This document shows positions 1-12,229 of a stretch of 64,000 nt of DNA, one piece after another (position 1 is the first letter of the stretch; every line of letters begins with the position of its first letter). A model generated the notes under the pieces. That model had not been told where the DNA came from. It made no database searches and was given only the letters and a program-made list of their open reading frames with translations. Where the stretch lies: positions 18,354,001 through 18,418,000 of the forward strand of contig NC_079883.1 in assembly GCF_029227915.1 (NCBI RefSeq), given 5' to 3'. This DNA is from Hydractinia symbiolongicarpus (lineage: Eukaryota > Cnidaria > Hydrozoa > Anthoathecata > Hydractiniidae). A program made the translations under genes and the position numbers.

Positions 1-429
1 TGTAACTTGCGCAGGCACGTGGAACAACATGATTTATGTGTACGGCCTCTATTAGGCAGCAAAAGGCCATACTATAGCCTTTAGAGGCATTCACACGTGG
101 CTGACTGTTTTATAAAGCCATGGCGCAATGGAAAACAACTTGGGACTTCGTATTCCTTTGAGAGTGGAAGGATAAGACCAATGATAACCTGCGCAGGCAC
201 GTGCAACCACGTGATATACGTGTAAGGCCTTCATTAGTGTACAAGAGGCTATATTACAGCCCTTAGGGGCTTGTACGTGTGGCTGACGCTGTTATAAAGC
301 CATGGCGCAATGGAAAACTACTTGGGACGTCGTAGTTCATTGAGAGTGGAAGGAGAAGACCAATGGTAACCTGCGCAGGCACGTGCAACCACGTGATATA
401 CGTGTAAGGCCTTTATTAGGCTGCAAGAG

Positions 430-2567
430 GCCATATTACAGTCGTTAGACGCATGTACTTGTAGTTAACGGTGTTATAACGCCATGGCGCAATGGAAAAC
501 GACTTGTGACGTCGTAGTCCATTGAGAGTGGAAGGATTAGACCAATGGTAACCTGCGCAGGCACGTGGAACAACGTGATTTATGTATACGGACTTTATTA
601 GGGCGCAAAAGGCCATATTACAGCCTTTAGGGGCCTGTACACGTGTTTGATGGTGTTGTAAAGCCGTGGCGCTATGGAAAACAACTTGGGACTGTGTGCC
701 GCCTCTGTTAGGCAGCAAAAGGCCATACTATAACCTTTAGAGGCCTGTACACGTGGCTGACTGTGTTATAAAGCCATGGCGCAATGGAAAACCACTTGGG
801 ACGTCGTAGTCCTTTGAGAGTGGAAGGATAAGAACAATGATAACCTGTGCAGGCACGTGCAACCACGTAATATACGTGTAAGGCCTTCATTAGTGTACAA
901 GAGGCTATATTACAGCCCTTAGGGGCTTGTACGTGTGGCTGACGCTGTTATAAAGCAATGGCGCAATGGAAAACTACTTGGGACGTCGTAGTTCATTGAG
1001 AGTGGTAGGAGAAGACCAATGGTAACCTGCGCAGGCACGTGCAACCACGTGATATACGTGTAAGGCCTTTATTAGGGTACAAGAGGCTATATTACAGCCT
1101 TTAGGGGCCTGTACACGTGTTTGATGGTGTTGTAAGGCCGTGGCGCTATGGAAAACAACTTGGGACTTCGTAGTCCTTTGAGAGTGGAAGGATAAGACCA
1201 ATGATAACCTGCGCAGGCACGTGCAACCACGTGATATACGTGTAAGGCCTTTATTAGTGTACAAGAGGCTATATTAAAGCCCTTAGGGCTTGTACGTGTG
1301 GCTGACGCTGTTGTACAGCCATGGCGCTATGGAAAACTACTTGGGACGTCGTAGTTCATTGAGAGGGGAAGGATTAGACCAATGCTAACCTGTGCAGGCA
1401 CGTGCAACCACTTGATATACGTGTAAGGACTTTATTAGGCTACAAGAAGCCATATTACAGTCGTTAGACGCATGTACTTGTAGTTAACGGTGTTATAACG
1501 CCATGGCGCAATGGAAAACGACTTGTGACGTCGTAGTCCATTGAGAGTGGAAGGATTAGACCAATGGTAACCTGCGCAGGCACGTGGAACAACGTGATTT
1601 ATGTATACGGACTTTATTAGGGCGCAAAAGGCCATATTACAGCCTTTAGGGGCCTGTACACGTGTTTGATGGTGTTGTAAAGCCGTGGCGCTATGGAAAA
1701 CAACTTGGGACTGTGTGCCGCCTCTGTTAGGCAGCAAAAGGCCATACTATAACCTTTAGAGGCCTGTACACGTGGCTGACTGTGTTATAAAGCCATGGCG
1801 CAATGGAAAACCACTTGGGACGTCGTAGTCCTTTGAGAGTGGAAGGATAAGAACAATGATAACCTGTGCAGGCACGTGCAACCACGTAATATACGTGTAA
1901 GGCCTTCATTAGTGTACAAGAGGCTATATTACAGCCCTTAGGGGCTTGTACGTGTGGCTGACGCTGTTATAAAGCAATGGCGCAATGGAAAACTACTTGG
2001 GACGTCGTAGTTCATTGAGAGTGGTAGGAGAAGACCAATGGTAACCTGCGCAGGCACGTGCAACCACGTGATATACGTGTAAGGCCTTTATTAGGGTACA
2101 AGAGGCTATATTACAGCCTTTAGGGGCCTGTACACGTGTTTGATGGTGTTGTAAGGCCGTGGCGCTATGGAAAACAACTTGGGACTTCGTAGTCCTTTGA
2201 GAGTGGAAGGATAAGACCAATGATAACCTGCGCAGGCACGTGCAACCACGTGATATACGTGTAAGGCCTTTATTAGTGTACAAGAGGCTATATTAAAGCC
2301 CTTAGGGCTTGTACGTGTGGCTGACGCTGTTGTACAGCCATGGCGCTATGGAAAACTACTTGGGACGTCGTAGTTCATTGAGAGGGGAAGGATTAGACCA
2401 ATGCTAACCTGTGCAGGCACGTGCAACCACTTGATATACGTGTAAGGACTTTATTAGGCTACAAGAAGCCATATTACAGTCGTTAGACGCATGTACTTGT
2501 AGTTAACGGTGTTATAACGCCATGGCGCAAAGGAAAACGACTTGTGACGTCGTAGTCCATTGAGAGT
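430..2567. repeat. Tandem duplication of a 1019-bp higher-order unit
   Basis: Positions 430-1548 repeat at offset +1019 as 1449-2567 with almost no differences; the one I saw is T1512 against A2531. The unit is 6 monomers minus about 73 bp. The shortfall is explained by one truncated monomer in each copy, where CTTGGGAC runs directly into TGTGTGCCGCC (about 692 and 1711). Both copies carry the same truncation, so the deletion came before the duplication. To the left, identity fails at 429/1448. To the right, it fails at 2568, where GAGAGT continues into ACATGG instead of GGAAGG. Confidence 0.9.
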
Positions 2568-5500
2568 ACATGGACTAGTCCGATCGTAACTTGGGCAGGC
2601 ACGTGGAACTACGTGATTTATGTGTGCGGCCTCTGTTAGGCAGCAAAAGGCCATACTATAGCCTTTAGAGGCCTGTACACGTGGCTGACTGTGTTATAAA
2701 GCCATGGCGCAATGGAAAACCACTTGGGACGTCGTAGTGCATTGAGAGTTGAAGGATTACACCAATGCTAATCTTTGCAGGCACGTGCAACCACTTGATA
2801 TACGTGTAAGGTCTTTATTAGGCTGCAAGAGGCCATACTACAGTCGTTAGACGCATGTACTCGTAGTTAACGGTGTTATAACGCCATGGCGCAACGGAAA
2901 ACGACTTGGGACGTCGTAGTCCATTGAGAGGGGAAGGATTAGACCAATGGTAACCTGCGCAGGCACGTGGAATCACGTGATTTATGTATACGGACTTTAT
3001 TAGGCCGCAAAAGGCAGCCTTTAGGGGCCTGTACACGTGGTTGACGGTGTTGTGAAGCCGTGGCCCTATGGAAAACAACTTGGGACGTCGTAGTCGATTG
3101 AGCGTGGAAGGATAAGACCAATGATAACCCGCGCAGGAACGTGCAACCACGTGATATGCGTGTAAGGCTTTTATTAGGGTACAAGAGGCTATATTACATA
3201 CCTTAGGGGCCTGTACACGTGGCTGACGATGTTATAAAGCCATGGCGCAATGGAAAACCACTTGGGACGTCGTAGTCCAATGAGAGTGGAAGGATTAGAC
3301 CAATAGAAACCTGCGCAGGCAAGTGGAAAAACGCGAATTGGGTGTACGGCCTTTGTTAGGCTGCAAAAGGCCATGCTATAGCCGTTAGAGGCCTGTACAC
3401 GTGGCTGACTGTGTTATAAAGCCGTGGCGCAATGGAAAACCACTTGGGACGTCGTAGTCCATTGAGAGTGGAAGGATTACTCCAATGCTAACCTGTGCAG
3501 GCACGTGCAACCACGTGATATACGTGTAAAGCCTTTATTAGGCTGCAAGAGGCCATATTACTGTCGTTAGACGCATGTACTTGTAGTTGACGGTGTTATA
3601 ACGCCATGGCGCAACGGAAAACGACTTGTGACGTCGTAGTCCATTGAGAGTGGAAGAATTAGACCAATGGTAACCGGCGCAGGCACGTGGAACAACGTGA
3701 TTTATGTATACGGACTTTATTAGGCCGCAAAAGGCTATATTACAGCCTTTAGAGACCTGTACACGTGGTTGACGGTGTTATAAAGCTGTGGCGCAATTGC
3801 AAACAACTTGGGACGTCGTAGTCTATTGAGAGTACATGGACTAGTACGATCGTAACTTGCGCAGGCACGTGGATCTACGTGATTCATGTGTACGGCCTCT
3901 ATTAGGCAGCAAAAGGCCATGCTATAGACTTTAGAGGCCTGTACACGTGGCTGACTGTGTTATAAAGCCGTGTCGCAATGGAAAACCACTTGGGACGTTG
4001 TAGTCCATTGAGAGTGGAAGAATTACACCAATGCTGACCTGTGCAGGCACGTGCAACCACGTGATATACGTGTAAGGCCTTTAATAGGCTGCAAGAGGCC
4101 ATATTGCAGTCGTTAGACGCATGTACTCGTAGTTAACGGTGTTATAACGCCATGGAGCAATGGAAAACGACTTGGGACGTCGTAGTCCATTGAGAGTGGA
4201 AGGATTAGACCAATGGTAACCTGCGCAGGCACGTGGAACAACGTGATTTATGTATACCGACTTTATTAAGCGGCAAAAGGCCATATTACAGCCTTTAGGG
4301 GCCTGTACACGTGGTTGACGGTGTTGTAAAGCCGTGGCGCTATGGAAAACAACTTGGGACATCATAGTCGATTGAGAGTGGAAAGATTACACCAATGCTG
4401 ACCTGTGCAGGCACGTGCAACCACGTGATATACGTGTAAGGCCTTTAATAGGCTGCAAGAGGCCATATTGCAGTCGTTAGACGCATGTACTCGTAGTTAA
4501 CGGTGTTATAACGCCATGGCGCAATGGAAAACGATTTGGGACGTCGTAGTCCATTGAGAGTGGAAGGATTAGAGCAATGGTAACCTGTGCAGGCACGTGG
4601 AACAACGTGATTTATGTATACCGACTTTATTAAGCCGCAAAAGGCCATATTACAGCCTTTAGGGGCCTGTACACGTGGTTGACGGTGTTGTAAAGCCGTG
4701 GCGCTATGGAAAACAACTTGGGACATCATAGTCCATTGAGAGTGGAAGGATAAGACCAATGATAACCTGCGCAGGCACGTGCAATCACGTCATATACGTG
4801 TAAGGCTTTTATTAGGCTACAAGAGGCTATATTACAGACCTTAGGGGCCTGTACACGTGGCTGACGGTGTTATAAAGCCATGGCGCAATGGAAAACCACT
4901 TGGGACGTCGTAGTCCATTGAGAGTGGAAGGATTAGACCAATGGTAATCTACACAGGCACGTGCAACCACTTGATATACGTGTAAGGCCTTTAATAGGCT
5001 GCAAGAGGCCATGCTATAGCCGTTAGAGGCCTGTACACGTGGCTGACTGTGTTATAAAGCCGTGGCGCAATGGAAAACCAATTGGGACGTCGTAGTCCAT
5101 TGAGAGTGGAAGGATTACTCCAATGCTAACCTGTGCAGGCACGTGCAACCACGTGATATACGTGTAAGGCCTTTATTAGTGTACAAGAGGCTATATTACA
5201 GCCCTTAGGGCTTGTACGTGTGGCTGACGCTGTTGTAAAGCCACGGCGCTATGGAAAACTACTTGGGACGTCGTAGTTCATTGAGAGGGGAAGGATTAGA
5301 CCAATGCTAACATGTGCAGGCACGTGCAATCACTTGATATACTTGTAAGGTCTTCATTAGGCTACAAGAAGCCATATTACAGTCGTTAGACGCATGTACT
5401 TGTAGTTAACGGTGTTATAACGCCATGGCGCAATGGAAAACGACTTGTGACGTCGTAGTCCATTGAGAGTACATGGACTAGTCCGATCGTAACTTGGGCA

Positions 5501-8500
5501 GGCACGTGGAACTACGTGATTTATGTGTGCGGCCTCTGTTAGGCAGCAAAAGGCCATACTATAGCCTTTAGAGGCCTGTACACGTGGCTGACTGTGTTAT
5601 AAAGCCATGGCGCAATGGAAAACCACTTGGGACGTCGTAGTGCATTGAGAGTGGAAGGATTACACCAATGCTAACCTGTGCAGGCACGTGCAACCACTTG
5701 ATATACGTGTAAGGTCTTTATTAGGCTGCAAGAGGCCATACTGCAGTCGTTAGACGCATGTACTCGTAGTTAACGGTGTTATAACGCCATGGCGCAATGG
5801 AAAACGACTTGTGACGTCGTAGTCCATTGAGAGTGGAAGGATTAGACCAATGGTAACCTGCGCAGGCACGTGGAACAACGTGATTTATGTATACGGACTT
5901 TATTAGGCCGCAAAAGGCCATATTACAGCCTTTAGGGGCCTGTACACGTGTTTGACGGTGTTGTAAAGCCGTGGCGCTATGGAAAACAACTTGGGACTTC
6001 GTAGTCCTTTGAGAGTGGAAGGATAAGACCAATGATAACCTGCGCAGGCACGCGCAACCACGTGATATACGTGTAAGGCCTTTATTAGTGTACAAGAGGC
6101 TATATTACAGTCCTTAGGGCTTGTACGTGTGGCTGACGCTGTTGTAAAGCCATGGCGTTATGGAAAACTACTTGGGACGTCGTAGTTCATTGAGAGGGGA
6201 AGGATTAGACCAATGCTAACCTGTGCAGGCACGTGCAACCACTTGATATACGTGTAAGGTCTTTATTAGGCTACAAGAAGCCATATTACAGTCGTTAGAC
6301 GCATGTACTCGTAGTTAACGGTGTTATAACGCCATGGCGCAATGGAAAACGACTTGTGACGTCGTAGTCCATTGAGAGTACATGGACTAGTCCGATCGTA
6401 ACTTGGGCAGGCACGTGGAACTACGTGATTTATGTGTGCCGCCTCTGTTAGGCAGCAAAATGCCATACTATATAGCCTTTAGAGGCCTGTACACGTGGCT
6501 GACTGTGTTATAAAGCCATGGCGCAATGGAAAACCACTTGGGACGTCGTAGTCCTTTGAGAGTGGAAGGATAAGAACAATGATAACCTGCGCAGGCACGT
6601 GCAACCACGTAATATACGTGTAAGGCCTTCATTAGTGTACAAGAGGCTATATTACAGCCTTTAGGGGCTTGTACGTGTGGCTGACGCTGTTATAAAGCCA
6701 TGGCGCAATGGAAAACTACTTGGGACGTCGTAGTTCATTGAGAGTAGAAGGAAAAGACCAATGGTACCCTGCGCAGGCACGTGCAACCACGTGATATATG
6801 TGTAAGGCCTTTATTAGGCTGCAAAAGGCCATATTACAGTCGTTAGACGCATGTACCCGTAGTTAACGGTTTTATAACGCCATGGCACAATGGAAAACAA
6901 CTTGGGACGTCGTAGTTCATTGAGAGTGGAAAGATAAGACCAATGGTAACCTGCGCAGGCACGTGCAACCACGTGATATACGTGTAAGGCCTTTATTAGC
7001 GTACAAGAGGCTATATTGCAGCCTTTAGGGGCCTGTACACGTGTTTGACGGTGTTGTAAGGCCGTGGCGCTATGGAAAACAACTTGGGACTTCGTAGTCC
7101 TTTGAGAGTGGAAGGATAAGTCCAATGATAACCTGCGCAGGCACGTGCAACCACGTGATATACGTGTAAGGCCTTTATTAGGGTACAAGAGGCTATATTA
7201 CAGCCCTTAGGGCTTGTACGTGTGGCTGACGCTGTTGTAAAGCCAGGGCGCTATGGAAAACTACTTGGGACGTCGTAGTTCATTGAGAGGGGAAGGATTA
7301 GACCAATGCTAACCTGTGCAGGCACGTGCAACCACTTGATATACGTGTAAGGTCTTTATTAGGCTACAAGAAGCCATATTACAGTCGTTAGACGCATGTA
7401 CTTGTAGTTAACGGTGTTATAACGCCATGGCGCAATGGAAAACGACTTGTGACGTCGTAGTCCATTGAGAGTACATGGACTAGTGCGATCGTAACTTGGG
7501 CAGGCACGTGGAACTACGTGATTTATGTGTGCGGCCTCTGTTAGGCAGCAAAAGGCCATACTATAGCCTTTAGAGACCTGTACACGTGGCTGACTGTGTT
7601 ATAAAGCCATGGCGCAATGGAAAACCACTTGGGACGTCGTAGTGCATTGAGAGTGGAAGGATTACACCAATGCTAACCTGTGCAGGCACGTGCAACCACT
7701 TGATATACGTGTAAGGTCTTTATTAGGCTGCAAGAGGCCATACTACAGTCGTTAGACGCATGTACTCGTAGTTAACGGTGTTATAACGCCATGGCGCAAC
7801 GGAAAACGACTTGGGACGTCGTAGTCCATTGAGAGGGGAAGGATTAGACCAATGGTAACCTGCGCAGGCACGTGGAACCACGTGATTTATGTATACGGAC
7901 TTTATTAGGCCGCAAAAGGCAGCCTTTAGGGGCCTGTACACGTGGTTGACGGTGTTGTGAAGCCGTGGCCCTATGGAAAACAACTTGGAACGTCGTAGTC
8001 GATTGAGCGTGGAAGGATAAGACCAATGATAACCTGCGCAGGAACGTGCAACCACGTGATATGCGTGTAAGGCCTTTATTAGGGTACAAGAGGCTATATT
8101 ACAGACCTTAGGGGCCTGTACACGTGGCTGACGCTGTTATAAAGCCATGGCGCAATGGAAAACCACTTAGGACGTCGTAGTCCAATGAGAGTGGAAGGAT
8201 TAGACCAATAGAAACCTGCGCAGGCTAGTGGAAAAACGCGAATTGGGTGTACGGCCTTTGTTATGCTGCAAAAGGCCATGCTATAGCCGTTAGAGGCCTG
8301 TACACGTGGCTGACTGTGTTATAAAGCCGTGGCGCAATGGAAAACCAATTGGGACGTCGTAGTCCATTGAGAGTGGAAGGATTACACCAATGCTAACCTG
8401 CGCAGGCACGTGCAACCACGTGATATACGTGTAAGGCCTTTATTAGTGTACAAGAGGCTATATTACAGCCCTTAGGGCTTGTACGTGTGGCTGACGCTGT

Positions 8501-9701
8501 TGTAAAGCCATGGCGCTATGGAAAACTACTTGGGACGTCGTAGTTCATTGAGAGGGGAAGGATTAGACCAATGCTAACATGTGCAGGCACGTGCAACCAC
8601 TTGATATACGTGTAAGGTCTTTATTAGGCTACAAGAAGCCATATTACAGTCGTTAGACGCATGTACTTGTAGTTAACGGTGTTATAACGCCATGGCGCAA
8701 TGGAAAATGACTTGTGACGTCGTAGTCCATTGAGAGTACATGGACTAGTCCGATCGTAACTTGGGCAGGCACGTGGAACTACGTGATTTATGTGTGCGGC
8801 CTCTGTTAGGCAGCAAAAGGCCATACTATAGCCTTTAGAGGCCTGTACACGTGGCTGACTGTGTTATAAAGCCATGGCGCAATGGAAAACCACTTGGGAC
8901 GTCGTAGTGCATTGAGAGTGGAAGGATTACACCAATGCTAACCTGTGCAGGCACGTGCAACCACTTGATATACGTGTAAGGTCTTTATTAGGCTGCAAGA
9001 GGCCATACTGCAGTCGTTAGACGCATGTACTTGTAGTTAACGGTGTTATAACGCCATGGCGAAACGGAAAACGACTTGGGACGTCGTAGTCCATTGAGAG
9101 GGGAAGGATTAGACCAATGGTGACCTGCGCAGGCACGTGGAACCACGTGATTTATGTATACGGACTTTATTAGGCCGCAAAAGGCAGCCTTTAGGGGCCT
9201 GTACACGTGGTTGACGGTGTTGTGAAGCCGTGGCCCTATGAAAAACAACTTGGGACGTCGTAGTCGATTGAGCGTGGAAGGATAAGACCAATGATAACCT
9301 GCGCAGGAACTTGCAACCACGTGATATGCGTGTAAGGCCTTTATTAGGGTACAAGAGGCTATATTACAGACCTTAGGGGCCTGTACACGTGGCTGACGCT
9401 GTTATAAAGCCATGGCGCAATGGAAAACCACTTGGGACGTCGTAGTCCAATGAGAGTGGAAGGATTAGACCAATAGAAACCTGCGCAGGCAAGTGGAAAA
9501 ACGCGAATTGGGTGTACGGCCTTTGTTAGTCTGCAAAAGGCCATGCTATAGCTGTTAGAGGCCTGTACACGTGGCTGACTGTGTTATAAAGCCGTGGCGC
9601 AATGGAAAACCAATTGGGACGTCGTAGTCCATTGAGAGTGGAAGGATTACTCCAATGCTAACCTGTGCAGGCACGTGCAACCACGTGATATACGTGTAAG
9701 G

Positions 9702-11651
9702 CCTTTATTAGGCTGCAAGAGGCCATATTACTGTCGTTAGACGCATGTACTTGTAGTTAACGGTGTTATAACGCCATGGCGCAACGGAAAACGACTTGTG
9801 ACGTCGTAGTCCATTGAGAGTGGAAGAATTAGACCAATGGTAACCGGTGCAGGCACGTGGAACAACGTGATTTATGTATACGGACTTTATTAGGCCGCAA
9901 AAGGCTATATTACAGCCTTTAGAGACCTGTACACGTGGTTGACGGTGTTATAAAGCTGTGGCGCAATTGCAAACAACTTGGGACGTCGTAGTCTATTGAG
10001 AGTACATGGACTAGTCCGATCGTAACTTGCGCAGGCACGTGGATCTACGTGATTCATGTGTACGGCCTCTATTAGGCAGCAAAAGGCCATGCTATAGACT
10101 TTAGAGGCCTGTACACGTGGCTGACTGTGTTATAAAGCCGTGTCGCAATGGAAAACCACTTGGGACGTTGTAGTCCATTGAGAGTGGAAGAATTACACCA
10201 ATGCTGACCTGTGCAGGCACGTGCAACCACGTGATATACGTGTAAGGCCTTTAATAGGCTGCAAGAGGCCATATTGCAGTCGTTAGACGCATGTACTCGT
10301 AGTTAACGGTGTTATAACGCCATGGCGCAAATGAAAACGACTTGGGGCGTCGTAGTCCATTGAGAGTGGAAGGATTAGACCAATGGTAACCTGCGGAGGC
10401 ACGTGGAACAACGTGATTTATGTATACCGACTTTATTAAGCCGCAAAAGGCCATATTACAGCCTTTAGGGGCCACGTGGTTGACGGTGTTGTAAAGCCGT
10501 GGCGCTATGGAAAACAACTTGGGACATCATAGTCCATTGAGAGTGGAAGGATAAGACCAATGATAACCTGCGCAGGCACGTGCAACCACGTCATATACGT
10601 GTAAGGCCTTTATTAGGCTACAAGAGGCTATATTACAGACCTTAGGGGCCTGTACACGTGGCTGACGGTGTTATAAAGCCATGGCGCAATGGAAAACCAC
10701 TTGGGACGTCGTAGTCCATTGAGAGTGGAAGGATTAGACCAATGGTAATCTACACAGGCACGTGCAACCACTTGATATACGTGTAAGGTCTTTTTATTAG
10801 GCTGCAAAAGGCCATATTACAGTCGTTAGACGCATGTACTCGTAGTTAACGGTGTTATAACGCCATGGCGCAACGGCAAACAACTTGGAACGTCGTAGTC
10901 CATTGAGAGTGGAAGGATTAGACGAATAGTAACCTGCGCAGGCACGTGGAACAACGCAAATTGGGTGTATGGCCTTTATTAGGCTGCAAAAGGTCATATT
11001 ACAGCCTTTAGAGACCTGTACACGTGGTTGACGGTGTTATAAAGCTGTGGCGCAATTTCAAACAACTTGGGACGTCTTAGTCCTTTGAGAGTGGAAGGAT
11101 TAGACCAATGGTTACCTGCGCAGGCACGTGGAACAACGTGATTTATGTATACGGACTTTATTAGGCCGCAAAAGGCCATATTACAGCCTTTAGGGGCCTG
11201 TACACGTGGCTGACGCTGTTATAAAGCCATGGCGCAATGGTAATCGACTTGGGACGTCGTAGTCCATTGAGAGTGGAAGGATTAGACCAATAGTAACCTG
11301 CGCAGGCAAGTGGAAAATCGCGAATTGGGTGTACGGCCTTTGTTAGGCTGCAAAAGGTCATGTTACAGCCTTTAGAGACCTGTACACGTGGTTGACGGTG
11401 TTATAAAGCTGTGGCGCAATTGCTAACAACTTGGGACGTCGTAGTCCATTGAGAGTGGAAGGAGAAGACCAATGGTAACCTGTGCAGGCACGTGTAACCA
11501 CGTGATATACGTGTAAGGCCTTTATTAGGCTGCAAGAGGCCATATTACAGTCGTTAGACGCATGTACTTGTAGTTAACGGTGTTATAACGCCATGGCGCA
11601 ATGGAAAACGACTTGTGACGTCGTAGTCCATTGAGAGTGGAAGGATTAGAC
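9702..11651. repeat. Left-flank block L, copy 1
   Basis: This 1950-bp satellite block ends exactly at the left LTR of element copy 1. It recurs at 32151-34100 (offset 22449) and 46862-48811 (offset 37160), each time ending at an LTR. All three share rare monomer variants, including a 6-bp loss in TTAGGGGCCACGTGG (about 10467) and an extra TT in GGTCTTTTTATTAGG (about 10788). Only scattered single-base differences were seen, for example GGGGCG near 10344 against GGGACG in the other two. Confidence 0.92.
11647..11651. repeat. Target site duplication TAGAC, left side of copy 1
   Basis: TAGAC precedes the left LTR and recurs immediately after the right LTR at 19064-19068. Five bases is the usual duplication length for BEL/Pao integrases. 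The site lies in the GGATTAGACCAATGG block of the satellite monomer. Confidence 0.93.
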
Positions 11652-12202
11652 TGTAGGGTTAACCAAAAAAAAGACAAGTTTCGCTCACACTCTTGATGCT
11701 TGTAACGACGTGTTCAAACTACAATATATAAGAAAAATGTATCTAGTGAATATTCAAAAAAATGACTAAGGAAATATAACAAATATTATAAACTATATAA
11801 TGCTTACCAGCTTGCCAAGTGTGAGAGCTTTGAAAAATAAACTTGATTAGAATTTAAATAGACTTGCTGAAAAAAAAATTGAATTTGTGAAAGATTATTT
11901 AAACTTTTCTTGACATTGAAAAAGATGTGATCACCTCAGTGACTTCAAGTGAACAAGTGAACTGAAAAATCTGCTTTTAAATAAATAAATATAAATTCCC
12001 TATAGAGTATACTTTACAATTAAATTTTATAACATTGCACAAATTGACATTTAATTAACACAAGGACACAAACAGGTGATTAAATTTTTACACTAAATAC
12101 ACTTGGGTAACTACACTTGACAACACAATAGTTAAATAAATTACAGAACAAACATGGCAGACAAAACATAAAGACAAATTTTAACATAGAGCTGACTCAA
12201 CA
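11652..12202 (-). repeat. 3' LTR of copy 1 (551 bp)
   Basis: Direct repeat of 18514-19063. It differs in two places: GAAAAAT here against GAGAAAT in the 5' LTR, and a run of nine A against eight. It is A+T-rich, in sharp contrast to the flanking satellite. The sense-strand start, TGTTGAGTCAGC, contains the heptamer TGAGTCA (plus strand 12193-12199), an exact AP-1-type site. I found no AATAAA on the sense strand inside the LTR. The nearest is at 12229-12234, overlapping the gag-pol stop. Confidence 0.95.
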
Positions 12203-12211
12203 CTCCCCAAC
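12203..12211 (-). other. Polypurine tract of copy 1
   Basis: On the sense (minus) strand GTTGGGGAG lies directly against the 3' LTR, the expected place for the plus-strand primer of reverse transcription. The purine run GGGGAG is short (6 bases) but correctly placed. Confidence 0.75.
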
Positions 12212-12229
12212 GATGATAAAATTTGTACT

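Larger units (their letters stand above)
1..11651. repeat. Satellite array 1, about 182-bp monomers
   Basis: Tandem head-to-tail satellite, about 64 monomers. The period is read directly: the GACGTCGTAG block recurs 182 bp apart, for example at 326 and 508. Each monomer contains recognisable blocks in fixed order: CCTGCGCAGGCACGTG, TGATATACGTGTAAGG, TTTATTAGGC, a CCATATTACAG block, GTTATAA, CCATGGCGC, and GACGTCGTAGTCCATTGAG. Monomers fall into several subtypes, for example those with TCGTTAGACGCATG against those with CCTTTAGGGGCCTG, often alternating. The minus strand is open in some frames for 60-124 codons, but 182 is not a multiple of three, so the frame shifts at every monomer. I treat the array as non-coding. 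From about 3297 onward it is paralogous to the array right of element copy 1 (offset about 16 kb). Positions 1-3296 belong to a different stretch of the array. Satellite identity is certain; the family name is not recognisable. Confidence 0.97.
3297..11651. repeat. Satellite part of macro-unit 1 (precedes element copy 1)
   Basis: From AGACCAATAG at 3297 the array follows the sequence found to the right of element copy 1, starting at 19265, at offset 15968. The offset drops to 15786 (one monomer) near 4.1-4.4 kb. It then rises to 16696 at 4972-4987, a change of 910 bp or five monomers. This segment together with element copy 1 forms the first of three tandem macro-units, the others being 19265-41512 and 41714-56223. 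Just left of 3297 there is ordinary satellite and no retrotransposon. The left edge of the macro-repeat homology is therefore inside the window, but the edge of a duplication event cannot be told from ordinary array similarity without an alignment. Confidence 0.75.

Noticed and set aside
1-11651. CRISPR-like array because of regular repeats
   Set aside because: The whole 182-bp unit is repeated with no unique spacers; this is a tandem satellite.
11652-12202. Separate env or accessory gene near the 3' LTR
   Set aside because: Only 27 bases lie between the gag-pol stop and the 3' LTR, and the LTR has no long sense frame.
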